From the NCBI GenBank assembly GCA_022661535.1, contig JAKULF010000009.1, positions 1,364,001-1,428,000 on the forward strand: a stretch of 64,000 nucleotides of DNA, read 5' to 3'. This stretch comes from Eutypa lata (Eukaryota; Ascomycota; Sordariomycetes; Xylariales; Diatrypaceae). Each line of letters starts with the position of its first letter. Position 1 is the stretch's first letter. Shown here one piece after another: positions 34,565 through 47,045 of the stretch. Both the position numbers and the translations under genes were made by a program. Under the pieces are notes generated by a model that was not told the origin of the DNA, made no database searches, and was given only the letters and a program-made list of their open reading frames with translations.

Positions 34565-35629
34565 ATGGCCTCTTTAAAGAATATTGTATGGGTTGGCGTA
34601 AGTAGGCACTATTCCGTTCGCTGATTCGCCCGCTAATTTGCCACAGACCGGGAGACTTGGCCTTCCAATGCTAGAAAGAGTGCTCGCCAATGCCGACTTC
34701 AACATCAAACTGCTCCTTCGAAACCCAGTGTCCGAATATTCCGTTCTTCCAGAAGGGCTCTCATCTGTGCACCAAGTCGACTATACAGACCACAAAGTCC
34801 TCGTTGAACACCTTCGTGGTCAAGACGCCGTCATCGTGTTCACAAGTTTTGTACCAGGAAATGGACTAGACACAAAGCATATTGCGTTGGTCAATGCTGC
34901 CATAGATGCTGGCGTGTCATACTTTATTCCTTCAGAGTGGGCGCTGGACACAGCTGGAATTATGGGCAGCACTATTGATAAGCATGGGCCTACATTACCG
35001 ACTGATATGGTATTGGCACCAAAGCGTGTGAGCCATAATTACCTTCTATGTCGTGCAGCAGAGGGGAAAATAAACTTTGCAGTGGTTTACCCAGGAGTAA
35101 TCTTCGAAACTAGTGAGTCACTCTTCTATTCAAAGCCATCACCCTTTAAGTCAAGTCATTGTTATATCTAACGAAATCAGGCTTCAAGAATGGAATATTT
35201 GGCTTTAATTTCGCCACTCATACTGCTATCCTTCCAGACCATGGCATCAATCCTTTCCCAGCATCCACGCTTTCTACCCTCTCCAAAGTCATCATATCGC
35301 TCTTTACAAGTCCTTCCCTCATATCCAATCGTTTCTACCACATAGCAGACGGTGTTCTTACTCAGCAAGAGGTCTTTCAGGTCGTTGAGAAGGAGTCTGG
35401 AGTGTCATGGACAAAGACTTCGTACTCAACCCAGAGCGTACGAAAGACCGCGCTGGAAAATATTGGGCAAGGCGTGTATGGGCCGAGAGAATATGCGGAT
35501 AGTTTGATGACGCCTTTCTTTGGAGGCTTGCAGGTATTTACCAAAGTGGACAATGAGAAGTTCGGCGTTGGATATGGGCGGGTAGACTTGAGGGAAGAAG
35601 TTGTAAGGCTGGTGAGAAAACAGTTGTAG
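34565..35629 (+). CDS. NmrA-like / isoflavone-reductase-like NAD(P)-binding protein 1
   Basis: 315 residues, exons 34565-34597, 34647-35112, 35181-35629, introns 49 and 68 nt in phase. The nucleotide-binding loop is split by the first intron: IVWVG|TGRLG gives GxGxxG at the N-terminus, as in atypical short-chain dehydrogenases. RxP-like LLLRNP follows strand 2, and the DAVIVFTS, VSYFIPSEW and FAVVYPGVIFE blocks are typical of fungal isoflavone-reductase/CipA-like proteins. Substrate unknown; proteins of this kind act as reductases or as NAD(P) redox sensors. It faces a second NmrA-like gene (36693-37989, minus) 1.06 kb away, but the two are only distantly similar. Confidence 0.85.
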
Positions 35630-36692
35630 TATCAATTCAGTCTGCGTATAGAGATTACTGATGTCAGCCTGAGCAAGTATGTGCACACAAAAAGTGTAAT
35701 TTACTTATGTCATTCAGTAAGTCAAGCTTGTAGCCATCAGGCCTGTGACTGCTAGGCATAGTATAGAATACAGTACGGCTGGCGGAGCTTCCGATACTCC
35801 ACTATGTAAACGCACTAAATTCACATGTCAAGATACACTGTAGCGACTTGGTACGGATGAATCCGGAATGCATATTATCAAGGGCTAAGTGTCTTTAAAA
35901 GCTGAGAGCTATCTTCTTTCGTACTATAACTCTAATACTCCGAAGTCTGAAATTTTGTAGACAGTCGTGGTGCAGCAGGGATTTAGAGCTAATGCAGTTC
36001 TAGACGCTTTAAAAAGAACGATCGACAGCATAATCAAGAGCGCTGTGTTTTCTTCCAGCCGCACACCATACTACCACAATGAGTCAGCCTTTAGTATTAA
36101 AGCCCATATTCTACCAGATAGTTGAACGATCATTATTTCTTCTTCCAATTTTCCAACAGATTTACGCCACCCAGGCACCGCGATAGAAGAGCTATGAGGC
36201 ACCATGGGTGTCCGTGGCAACGTAGACACTGGTCGTATCGCGTCTACACAGGCGGAAATCGCACAACTCCAGAAGGATAATCAAGAAGAGAAAGACTTTG
36301 ACCAATGGTGGGTGTCCACGTGGCGCCTGGGATGGGATAAGTGGAATCTTGAAGTCCTTGAGGCTGACCTGGACGAAGCGTTGCAAGGAAAGCAGAGAGT
36401 TTGTCCGGGATACGTCTGTGTGGATCTCAAAGTGTGGGCGGCACGGGGGAGGTGTTCAAGTGAGGGATATAAGAGAGTGAGTTGATTGCTGAGTGATATC
36501 TAATGGGTTTATGTACACAAGACGAGCATATCTCGAAGCTTCGACGAAGCTGTGCGAGATCCACATAATATGATAGGGAACACTCTAGAAGTATTCACAA
36601 ACAGAATCTCATGTCATTCTCATATGCCTGTGTACAATAGGCAACAAGCTATGCTGCAAGGCAAGCGTTGTCTCCGGCCTTCGGCTTCGACC
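35630..36692. other. Convergent intergenic region, no convincing gene
   Basis: A plus-strand ORF at 36204-36485 (93 codons, Trp/Lys/Glu-rich, ATG) and a 35-codon ORF at 36079 are seen, but neither has homology signs or a partner exon. Confidence 0.4.
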
Positions 36693-37989
36693 CTACAACA
36701 ACGACGTCCAGTCTTCGCCCTTGATGAATTCTCCGACCGTGTACACCGGGACGTCCACGCCAAGCTATCTCTCATGTAAGAAAATGGACTCCGCATCTAG
36801 GGATGGGAGAATCACTTACGTCTTTAGGAAGAACGACGGTTGGATCACCGCCATGGTAACCAAATTCTGAGATATACTCGAACATGTCAGCCATCTCCTC
36901 ACCGATGCCAGCAGGGATGGCATCCTCTAGGACCTTCCGGTCCAGGCGCTCGAAGCGACAGGTCACGCCATTGATCTTGCCCCAGAGAGCAGCATACTCG
37001 TTCCAGCTCAACGTGCTGGCAACGCCAAGGAGGTTTTGGCCAGCCGGAACCTTCAGCAAGGCCTTTACGAATTCGCCTAAGACGTGGAATGTCAGCTGAC
37101 GGGATCCTTCGAGGTCAACACGAGAGACTTGCCAGTGTCACGGCGCGCATCGATCTGCGCAACCGGGCCATCGGGATTTGCAGGAAGTCTCAGCACAAAG
37201 GTGCCATCGGGTTGCTACGGTCATGTCAACTGCTTCTGCCCTGATTTCAAGTGGTTGCGGTCGCGCGAGAGGCAGATTCTTCAGGAGCTGTACTCACCTT
37301 GACCGGCTTGCCCATCGGGAGGGGCCCGAACTCCTTCCAGTTGGTCAGATAGAGCGCCACCTGTAGATACGACGTCTTCTTAGCCAGCTCAGGATAGGTA
37401 GCCTTCACATATTCAACAGCAACCCACTTGGCGTCGAAGTGGTAGTTATGCGAGTACTTGCCCTTGCTCCACTTCTTCGTGGCCGAGAGAGTCGATAGCA
37501 CGAACCGGTCCAGGGTATCGAGGGTTGCGTTCGCGGCGTCGACAATGTTACGACCTTGCTGGACCTCGATGTCGTAGGCGAGCGCATTGACGGGGACGCC
37601 AGCCACCTTGGCACGCTCCTGGACTTTCGGATCGCGCGTGATGCCCCAGAAGTCCGTGACGCCAAAGATGACGTTTGATCCAGCAAATGCCTTCTTCAGC
37701 AGGGCGGCATCGTCCATGTCGCCTTTGATGAGTTCGACACCCTTGTCAGCCAAAACTTGGCTCGACGCCTTGCTTGGATCACGGGTCACGCCGCGGATGT
37801 GCCAGCCTCCCTCTCGGAGGAAAACATCGGCAACGGAGGCACCCTGTTTTCAGTCAGTGAGTAAGCGGCTTCCTGAGTGTTTGCGTAGGACGATATTGTT
37901 GACAGGAGAGGATATGGTATCTGAAAAAGGGGGGCAAGGGTTACCTGCTTGCCCGTGATACCCAGGATAGTGACAATCTTCTTGGCCAT
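36693..37989 (-). CDS. NmrA-like family NAD(P)-binding protein 2
   Basis: 333 residues, exons 37989-37945, 37843-37298, 37214-37133, 37076-36820, 36764-36693. The N-terminal VTILGITGKQGASV is the GxxGxxG loop of NmrA-like proteins (the intron splits it after GKQ), followed by IRGVTRDPSK, GVELIKGDMDD, VIFGVTDFW, FVLSTLSATK and YSHNYHFDAKW. These are the hallmark blocks of the NmrA/HSCARG group, whose members sense the NADP(H) state and bind transcription factors or act as reductases. The intron after the RRDTG codons (37132-37077, 56 nt) begins with GCAAGT, a GC-AG intron; the nearest GT donors do not restore the frame. The last short exon ends FIKGEDWTSLL. Confidence 0.85.
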
Positions 37990-38780
37990 GTTGGTGAGGA
38001 AGGAAGTTGTGCGGACAATTGAAAGCTACAATATAAACCGTCTGGTCTGTTTACGAAACTGAGTTTGAGACAGAATAGGGAGATGATGATGTCCAAAATC
38101 GAGGAGGATTCTGAAGGTAAAATAGAGCTGGATCTTATGGGACATTCGGAGGCTTTAGCGTCTTATTACTATGCGGACGATAACTTCTCCATAGCTTCTC
38201 ACCCCTCGATCTTGCCCTAGTATTTCTAAGCAAATCTGGTTCTAGGAGATTTATAAGACACAACTCTAAGAGGGAATTGCGTATTTGGTTCTAGGGGTTT
38301 GACCGAACACCAGGTCCTGTCCTGTTGATCCAGGGTAGCTCTATCCACATCAACGCCCCGAATCCTATCAGATTCTCTGACATCAGTTCCGGCCTTGGAT
38401 GGGGTCTTGGCCAGTGAGAATGGAGCCTCGGTACTACGACTCATATTCCAAGGGAGATGGCCATCTGACAAATGCAGCCCATGAGTCGCTCGAGTGAACC
38501 CAACCGAAATGTTTGGAACAAAGCGGGGAAAGCCGACTAGTCCTCGGTCTGTTTACTAATCTGACATTGATATTGTCCGTAAGGCCCACAGTTGATCTTA
38601 AGGTGCAACTTACCATATATCTAGCTAGCCGCAAGGCTATAATATAGCGGGCCTTGTACTTGCTTACTTGTATTTAATTCAGCCAAGATTTCATTTACAA
38701 TTGTGACGGCACGGAATGGAGGGCGGCGCATCTACGAATTCTCCACGATAAGGCGAATATATTAAGCTGGAAAAGGAAAG
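37990..38780. other. Intergenic, transition to the AT-rich block
   Basis: Promoter region of the NmrA-like gene. A minus-strand ORF (38226-38471) has no recognisable family. Base composition falls to nearly pure A/T from about 38780. Confidence 0.45.
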
Positions 38781-39522
38781 GAATTTAAGTAAAAAAGTCG
38801 TATAATTAAAGGCTTTATTTATAAGGCATAATGTATAAATGCTTAAGATATTTATTATTATAATTATTCTTTAAATATTTATTTTATTATTAAAATAATA
38901 TTAATTTATTATATAATTTATTATATTTAAAAGTATTTATTAAAAAATATTTAAATAATTATTATTAAATTTTAATTATATTTATATTAAATTATTATTA
39001 TTTATTATATTATTTTTATAATAATTAAATAATATTAATAATTATATAACGTTTAAATTTTAATATATTTTATTAATATTTATTTATATTATATTATAAT
39101 ATATATAATATTATTTCGATAATTTTATTTTTAAACGTTTTAAATAATTATTATTTAATATTAAAATTTAATATTTTACGATAATTATTTTTAAATACTT
39201 TTATATATTAAATTAATTGTTTAATATGTTTAATAATATTAATTATATAACGTTTTTATATTTTTATTATTATATTTTTAAAATATAATACTTTAAAAAG
39301 TATATAATTTTTTTAAAACGTTTTTAATTTATAAAATTAATAAAAGAAATTTTAATTTTAATATATATTTAATATATATTTATATTATTTTATTATTTAA
39401 TTATTATAATAAATAATATTATAAATTAATATAATTTATTTTTTTAATTATAATTAAAAGCGAAAAATAAAAAAAAATATAATATTTTAATATTTTTTAA
39501 TTTAAATGTTTTATATATAAAA
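38781..39522. other. AT-only flank left of the Copia element
   Basis: Extremely AT-rich, with remaining C and G almost only in CpG, CpT or ApG contexts. It lies outside the LTR pair, so either mutation spread from the element or an older repeat received the insertion. The final five bases (39518-39522, TAAAA) are the target-site duplication. Confidence 0.7.
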
Positions 39523-39737
39523 TGTTAATAAATAAAGTACTTTAATAGCGGTTTATAATAATAATAAAAGGTTAAATATCGAAAGTATTTTAAAATATTA
39601 CGTATAATATTTAAAGTATAAAGATTAATATATAATTTATATTTATAATTAAATTAATATAAACTTTTTTAAATAATAATATATACTTTATTTTTCGAAA
39701 GTTATTCGAAATTAATATTTATTCGCGTATTTTAATA
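39523..39737 (+). repeat. 5' LTR of the Copia element
   Basis: 215 bp, same length as the 3' copy. By hand alignment about 16 positions differ; all but one are C/T or G/A transitions, as RIP would leave them. Confidence 0.88.
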
Positions 39738-41829
39738 TAATAATAATTTCGGTTTTATAAATTAATAATTAAAAAGTTTATACAAAAATAAATATATTAT
39801 TTATAACGACGTTTTATTAACTTTAATTTAAAGAATTCGCGAAAAGAATTAATATTAATAATAACGAAAAATAAACGAACTTTTAATATTATCGAAGATT
39901 ATAACGATTACGTTATTAATAATATTTATTTTTCTTTTTTTATTAAATTAAATTATAGCTTAATATTTTATTTTTTTAATTCGATTAAAACTTTAATAAT
40001 TAAATAACTTTTTTATTTATTTAAATAATTTTATTTTAATAATAAAAAATTCGTAAAACTTTATAAACAAATCGATTACTTAAGTTAATTTTTTAACGTT
40101 ATTATATTAAATTTTCCTTTTTTATTAAAATTAAATATATAATTTTCTTTTTTTTTATCGATATTTATAAATTATTATAAATTTAATAAATCTTTTATAA
40201 TAATAAATAATATAAATTATATTATATATAACTTTATAAAAAAAGCTTAAATTAAAAAACAAGTTATATTAATAATAAAAATTTAATAATAAAAAATAAT
40301 AAATTAATATTAAAACGATATAAACGTTATTATAAAATAATTTAAAAGTATATAAATATAAAATTTAAATTTATATATAAATAATTATAACGTTAAAATT
40401 AACTTTAATTATATAATTAATAAATTAATATAAAATAAACGTATAAACGTTATATTTTAATAATAAATAAATATATAATTAACATTTAATAAAATTTATA
40501 TAAAGTAAATATAAATATTAATAAATATATAATTATTAATAAATATAAATTTATTTATTTCGTAATATTTTAACGTTATAATATTAAATGTAAAAAATAC
40601 ATTATTTAAAATAAAATTAAGTTTAATATTTACTTTATTAAAATTTTAATTATAAAGTTTATTTAAATATTTAATATAAAATAAATAAATAAATTATTTA
40701 TTTATTTTTTATTTAAATATATAAATATTTTTTTTTTATAATATTAATTTTATAATAAATTAAATTATATATTAAGTTTATTTTAAATTTTCGTACTTTT
40801 TTATAATTTAAATAATTATATTTTATAAATTCTTATTATAATATTTATAAATAATAACTTAAGATTTCGTTAATAATTATTTTATTATAAAGTTATCGTA
40901 ATTTAATTAATATTTAAATAACGAAATTAAATAAACGAAAAAATTATATATTTTTTTTTATATTATTATAAAAAAAGTTAATAAATAAATAAACTTAATA
41001 AACGATATAAAAATATATAAAATATAAATTTTAATAACTTAAATTTAAATAATTTAAACTTAAATAATTTTAATTATAATATTTAAAGAATTCGTTTTTT
41101 TAAATTTTTAAAAATGAATAAAAGCTTATAAAAATTCGTCGAAAAAAACTTTAAAAAAAATAAAAAGAATTCTTTTTTAAAATTAAAAAGAAAAATTATT
41201 TTAAAAGTTTCGATAATTAAAAACTTTAACGAAATGTTTTAAATTTTATTTTAAAAAAAATTAATTACGAAAAAAGTATAAAGTTATTTAAATTCGTCGA
41301 AATTAAGTTTATAAAAGTTATTATAAAAATTTATAAATAATACTTTTAATAATTAATTATAAATATAATTTTAAAAATCGAAATGTTAAAAACTTTATAA
41401 TTTATTTTTTTAATAATTAATATAATATATTAACGAAATATTTAAAATAATTTTTATAATTTTAAATATAACGGAAAAAATCCTTTTATTTTTATTATAT
41501 AATTTTAAAAGTATATAAAAAAAATGAAATTAATTAATATAAAATTAAATAAAATCGTTTATATTATAATATTTATAAACGTTATAAAAAATAAAGTTAT
41601 TTATTAATATAAAATTATAAGCTTTATATTACGAATAATTAATTATTTTATTTATAAATTTATTAAAAACTTTAATATTAAATTTTAAAATCGAATAAAA
41701 AACATTAATAAATTATATAAAAATACAAAATTATATATTTAAAAAAATAATAATAATAAAAAAATAAAAAAACCGAATTTATAAAAAAAAATCGATTTAA
41801 TAAACCTTTTATAAACGATAAAAAAAAAC

Positions 41830-44800
41830 TTATTTATTTTAATTATAATAAATATAAATATATATTTTAATATTATAAAAACGAAAAACGAAAAAATAAT
41901 AATAATAAAAATAAAAATAAAAATAAAGTTATTAATAATAATAATAATTATAATAATTACGATTATTTAATTAAACTTAATAATTCGATAATTTTCGTTA
42001 AATTTAAAAATATATATAAAAGTTTTATTTTTTTAATTATTGCTTTTATAAAACGAAACGTATTAAAGAAATTATTTAAATAATATAATAAATTAATCTT
42101 TAATATTATATATTAATAAATTAAATTAAAAGACATTATAACTTTAATTTTTATTAAATAAAAAAACGTTAAAAACGAAAAAAATATAAAAAAAATCGTA
42201 CGAAAAAACGTTTCGAATATTACGATTATCGTTTATTAAATAATAATTTTTTAAATATATTTTATAAATAATATAAAAAATTAATTATTATAAAATAACG
42301 GCTTAAATATTAATATTATTAATAACTTTAATAATTTAATTAAAAAAACGATTAAAAATATTAAATAAAATCGTTTCGTTATTAATATCGAAATAAATTT
42401 CGTTTATGCTTTAATTATTAATATTATTATATAATAATTAATTAAATTTAATAAATTTCGTTTAAATTTAATAATATCGTATATTTTAATTATTAAAAAA
42501 TTTTCGTTTAAAATATTTTTTAACGAAATATAATATAAAAAAAGTAATTATTTAAATTATAATATTTTAAAATCGTTAAATAAAAAAGTTTTTATAATAA
42601 TTAATATAAAAAAACGAAATTTTTTATTATAAATTTTTAATATATTTAAATTCGAAATTAATAATAATAAATAAAAATACGTATTAAAAAGTAATAATAA
42701 TAAATTAATTATCTTTTAATATATAATATTTAAGTTTAATAATAACGAAAAGATTATAATAAATAAAAACATTATAAAAGAAATTATTTTATAATATTAT
42801 TAATTTTATTATTTTAATATTAAACGTTTAATTTAAATTATTAAATAATTTTATAATATAAACTTTAAGTTTAAAAATATTAAAGTTTTATTTTATATAA
42901 TTTATAATATAATAAAAATAAAAAGGTTTTCGTTAAAAAACGTTTAAAAAAATTAATTTATATAAACGAAATTATATAATACGATATAAGTATAATATAA
43001 TTAATATTATTATATAATAATTAAAAATTATAATCGATATTATAATATAAAATTAATAAAAATTAAAGGTAATATTTAATAATATTTATAAAATTATATT
43101 AAAAAAATAATTTAATATTTTATTAATTAATTTTTTAATAAAAATAATAAAAAAAAATTAATTTAAATTTTAAAATTAAATAATAAATAAAAATTTAATA
43201 TATTTAAAATAAGCGAATTTTATAAAAAACGTAATATTAAACTTTAATTATCGTTATTTTATAATTAATATTAAAATAAAATTATAAAACGCGTTATTAA
43301 ATTTATATAAAACGAAGTTAAAACTTACGTAATTTAAATAAAAATCCTTATATGTTTTTAAAATTACGTTATAAAAATAATTATTAAAATAATTAATAAA
43401 ATAAATTAATTATTAATTAAAAATATAATTTTTACGAAAATTTATTAAAAAGGTTTAAATTTTAACGATAATTATTTATTTCGTTATAAATATTTATATA
43501 TTTTAAAATTACGTTACGTTATATTTATTAATTAAAAAAAAAGTTTAATTTAAAAAATTATTTAATTAAAATATAAAAAGTATTTTTTTAAAATATAAAA
43601 AGAAAAATAATTATATTATATAATTAATAAAAAAAAACATTTTTTTATAATTTTTTATATTATAATATATAAAGACTTTACGAAATTAAATACTTTTTTT
43701 AACTTAAAAGATATTATTTAATTATTTTCGAAATATATTTAAAAACGATTTTATTATTAAATTAATAAAAAAAATAAATAAAAAATTAATATTTAAAATA
43801 ATAATAATAACGTTATATTTAATAACGAAATAAATAAATAAAATAAAAAATAATTTATTAAACGTAAACGTAATTATTTAATAAAAAAAAAATTTTTAAA
43901 CTTTATATATATAACGTTTTTAAAAAAATACCTTAAAATTATAATTAAATTACGTTAAATATAATTTATTTAAAAAAGCAAAAATATTAATAAATATAAT
44001 TTTAAATTCGATTTTATTAATAATAATATCGTAAATAATTAAAAACGCGAATTTATAAACTTTAATAACGTTTTTAAAATAATAATATAAGTTTATTTTT
44101 ATATATAAATAATATTTTTATTTAAAAAAAAACGATACAATATTTTCGAAAACTTTTACGAAATATTAAACTTTTTTAAATATTTAAAAATATATAAATT
44201 AATAACGATAATATTTAAAAATAATTTATTATTAAAAAAAGCTTTAATAAACTTTAAAAAAAACTTATAAATAAAAATAATATTTATAAAAATATAAAAA
44301 AACATTAATTAAAAATTATTTAAATTTACTTTATTAATTAAAATAATATATAAATATTTAATAAACGTTATATAAATATTACGAAAAAAATTTATATTAA
44401 TAAACGATTTCGAAAAATTAAAAATTTATATATATATAAAAAAATTTATATAACGAAAAAATATTAATTATAATAAAATTATTATAATTATAACTTAAAT
44501 TATATATTAATAAATTTTTATAATTTTTATAACTTTATATAATTAATATATTATATAAATAAACTTTATTATAATATATTTTAATAATAAATTTAAAAAA
44601 AAACTATTTATAAAAATATTTTCGTTATTAAAAGAATATTTTAACGTATATTTTAAAAAAAAAAGATATAAATATAACTTAAATTATATTATTTAATTAA
44701 TAAATTTTTTATATAAATTTAAATAAATTAATATAATTTAATAAATAAAAATAAAAATTATTTTAAAATAATTAAACTTTATAACTTTAATATTAAACGA

Positions 44801-45540
44801 CGTTATTTATTTAAATTTTAAAATAAATAATATTATAACTTTATACGTTAATAATTTTTTATTATTTAATATAAATAAAAAACGTTTTATAAAGCTTACG
44901 AAAATTATTATTAAAATAATTATTATTAAAAACTTAAACGAAGTTAATTAATTTTTAAATATTCGTATTATTAAATTAAATTTTATTAACGATATTTATT
45001 TAAATTAATAATAATATATTAAAAAATCGCTTTAAATAATAAATATAAACGATATAAAACCATTATTTATTTCGTTCATTTTAAATTATAAATAATATAT
45101 AATTTAAAATTAAAAAATTATTAAAAACGAAATATTTAAATATATAAACTTAATTAAAAAGTTTAACTTTTTAAATTATATAATTAAATTTAATATAACT
45201 TATATAACGTTTATTTAAACTTAATTTATAAATAATTCGTTATCGAAATATATAAATTATATTAAACGTTTATTAAAATTTATAAATAATATTATAAACT
45301 TATTAATTTAATATTAAACTTTAAATAAAAAACATTTACATTATAAATATAATAACTTTAAATTATTCGAAATAATAAATTTTAATTACAATAATAACTT
45401 TAATTTAAATAAATTAATTATAAATTATATATTTTATATAATAAAAGCTTTTATTATATAAATTTTAAAGCTTTAAACGATTATTATTCGTTATATAACG
45501 AAAGTTAAATATATAACTTTAAATATTATAATAATAAAAA
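41830..45540 (+). pseudogene. Relic of Copia gag-pol (zinc knuckle, RT, RNase H readable)
   Basis: Not translatable: stops occur every few codons because CAA/CAG/CGA/TGG codons became TAA/TAG/TGA-like triplets. The order zinc knuckle, (integrase region, not individually recognised), reverse transcriptase, RNase H matches Copia pol, where integrase precedes RT. The LYGLKQ block is seen at about 44711-44731 and the catalytic YVDD at 44844-44855. Confidence 0.8.
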
Positions 45541-46475
45541 TAATTAATATTAAAAACTTTTTATAAAAACTTAATTTAATGTTTAAAAAACTTATTATTT
45601 TATTAAAAAATAATATAAATATCTTAAAATAAAAAAAAAATTATAATATTTAAATAAAACGTTATATTTAAATCGATTATTATTATATATATTAAAAAGT
45701 TAATAATAATTATATTAAAATTTAATACATTAAAACGAATAAAAATGTAATAAATAACTTTATTAAATCTTTTAATTAAAAAATTTTCGACGAATTCGTA
45801 ATAAAGTTAAGTTTAAAATTAATTTAAAAATCGTTTAAAAAATTAAGAAATATATTAATTAATAAATAAATTAAGTTAATTAAAATAATAAAAGAATAAT
45901 GCTTATTAAATTTTCGTTATAAAAAAAAACAATCGTTATTTTTTAAAACCTTATAATATTACGGCATTTTTTTTATAATTATCGTATTTATTTAATTTAA
46001 AAGTTTTTTTTTTAACATTTAATTTAAAAAATTTAAAGTAATCTTTAAATTAATTTAGTTTTTATTAAATAAATTCGTTTTTATTAATTATTTTTCTTAA
46101 TATTTATAATATATAATATAAAAAGAAAAATTAATAATTAATAACTTTTAATTAAAGTTTTTCGTTATTTTTAAAATTAAAAATTTCGAACTTTATTTAA
46201 CTTTATATAATTAATAACGCATTAATTAATAATATCGTAAATTTTATATATAAAATTAAAAAATTTATTAATAAATAATAATTTAATTAAACTTTAAATA
46301 TATATATACGAATAAAATTACCGGCATTACGATATAAATAAAGCTAATAATCGAATAATTAAATTATAAAAATAAATATAAAAATCGAAAATTTAATTTT
46401 AATAAATTTATAATTTAATTTTTTAAATTTTTTTAAGTTTTAAAAAAATTAATCGTTTATTAATACAAAAAAACG

Positions 46476-46690
46476 TATTAATAAATAAAATACTTTAATA
46501 ACGATTTATAATAATAATAAAAAGTTAAATATCGAAAATATTTTAAAATATTACGTATAACATTTAAAGTATAAAAATTAATATATAATTCGAATTTATA
46601 ATTAAGTTAATATAAACTTTTTTAAATAATAATATATATTTTACTTTTCGAAAGTTATTTAAAATTAATATTTATTCGCGTATTTTAATA
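46476..46690 (+). repeat. 3' LTR of the Copia element
   Basis: Direct repeat of 39523-39737. It starts TATTAATAAATAAA where the 5' copy has TGTTAATAAATAAA, a G-to-A change of the terminal TG. The target duplication TAAAA follows at 46691-46695. Confidence 0.88.
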
Positions 46691-47045
46691 TAAAAATTAA
46701 TAAATTAATATTATATAAATCGTAAATATTTTAAATATTTAAATATTTAAATTATATATAATTATAATAATAAATTAATATATAATATTAAACTTTATTA
46801 TATTATAAAACGAATAAAATATAAATATAATATTATTATTAATAATTAATATAATATAAAATAATAAATTTTTAAAGTTTTATTTTATATATAAATAAAA
46901 TTATAAAATTATAATTTATTTTATTTTAATTATTTAAATAAATATATTTATTAAATTAATAAAAAGATTTATTTAATATATTAATTAATATATAATTTAT
47001 ATACTTTTATATTTAAGTAAATGTTTTTAATTTCTTTTTTATAAC
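46691..47045. other. AT-only flank right of the Copia element
   Basis: Same composition as the left flank. Normal composition resumes abruptly at about 47045. Confidence 0.65.

Larger units (their letters stand above)
39523..46690 (+). mobile_element. RIP-degraded Ty1/Copia LTR retrotransposon, 7168 bp
   Basis: Two direct repeats of exactly 215 bp (39523-39737 and 46476-46690) bound the element; the 5' copy starts TG, and both end TA, as expected from a mutated CA. TAAAA occurs immediately before and after (39518-39522, 46691-46695). Inside, codons are still readable although C-to-T and G-to-A changes filled them with stops: a zinc-knuckle-like Cys/His array near 41835-41880, a reverse-transcriptase stretch from LYGLKQ (about 44711) through the YVDD site (tac gtt aat aat, 44844-44855) to DLGEV..FLGIR (44931-44970), and an RNase H end near 45420-45520 (KLQ, then EAEYIAL-like). 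These motifs identify Ty1/Copia. No intact protein can be made. Confidence 0.9.

Noticed and set aside
36204..36485. 93-codon plus-strand ORF with ATG, Trp/Glu/Lys-rich
   Set aside because: No motif, no partner exon and no recognisable family; it lies between two convergent genes. Could be real but not supportable.
38226..38471. 81-codon minus-strand ORF at the border of the AT block
   Set aside because: Looks protein-like in composition but I could not match it to any family, and no continuation or splice partner was found.
42361..43980. Possible integrase region of the Copia element
   Set aside because: An integrase is expected here from the Copia gene order, but I could not read the zinc-binding or D,D35E residues with confidence after RIP, so no separate feature is given.
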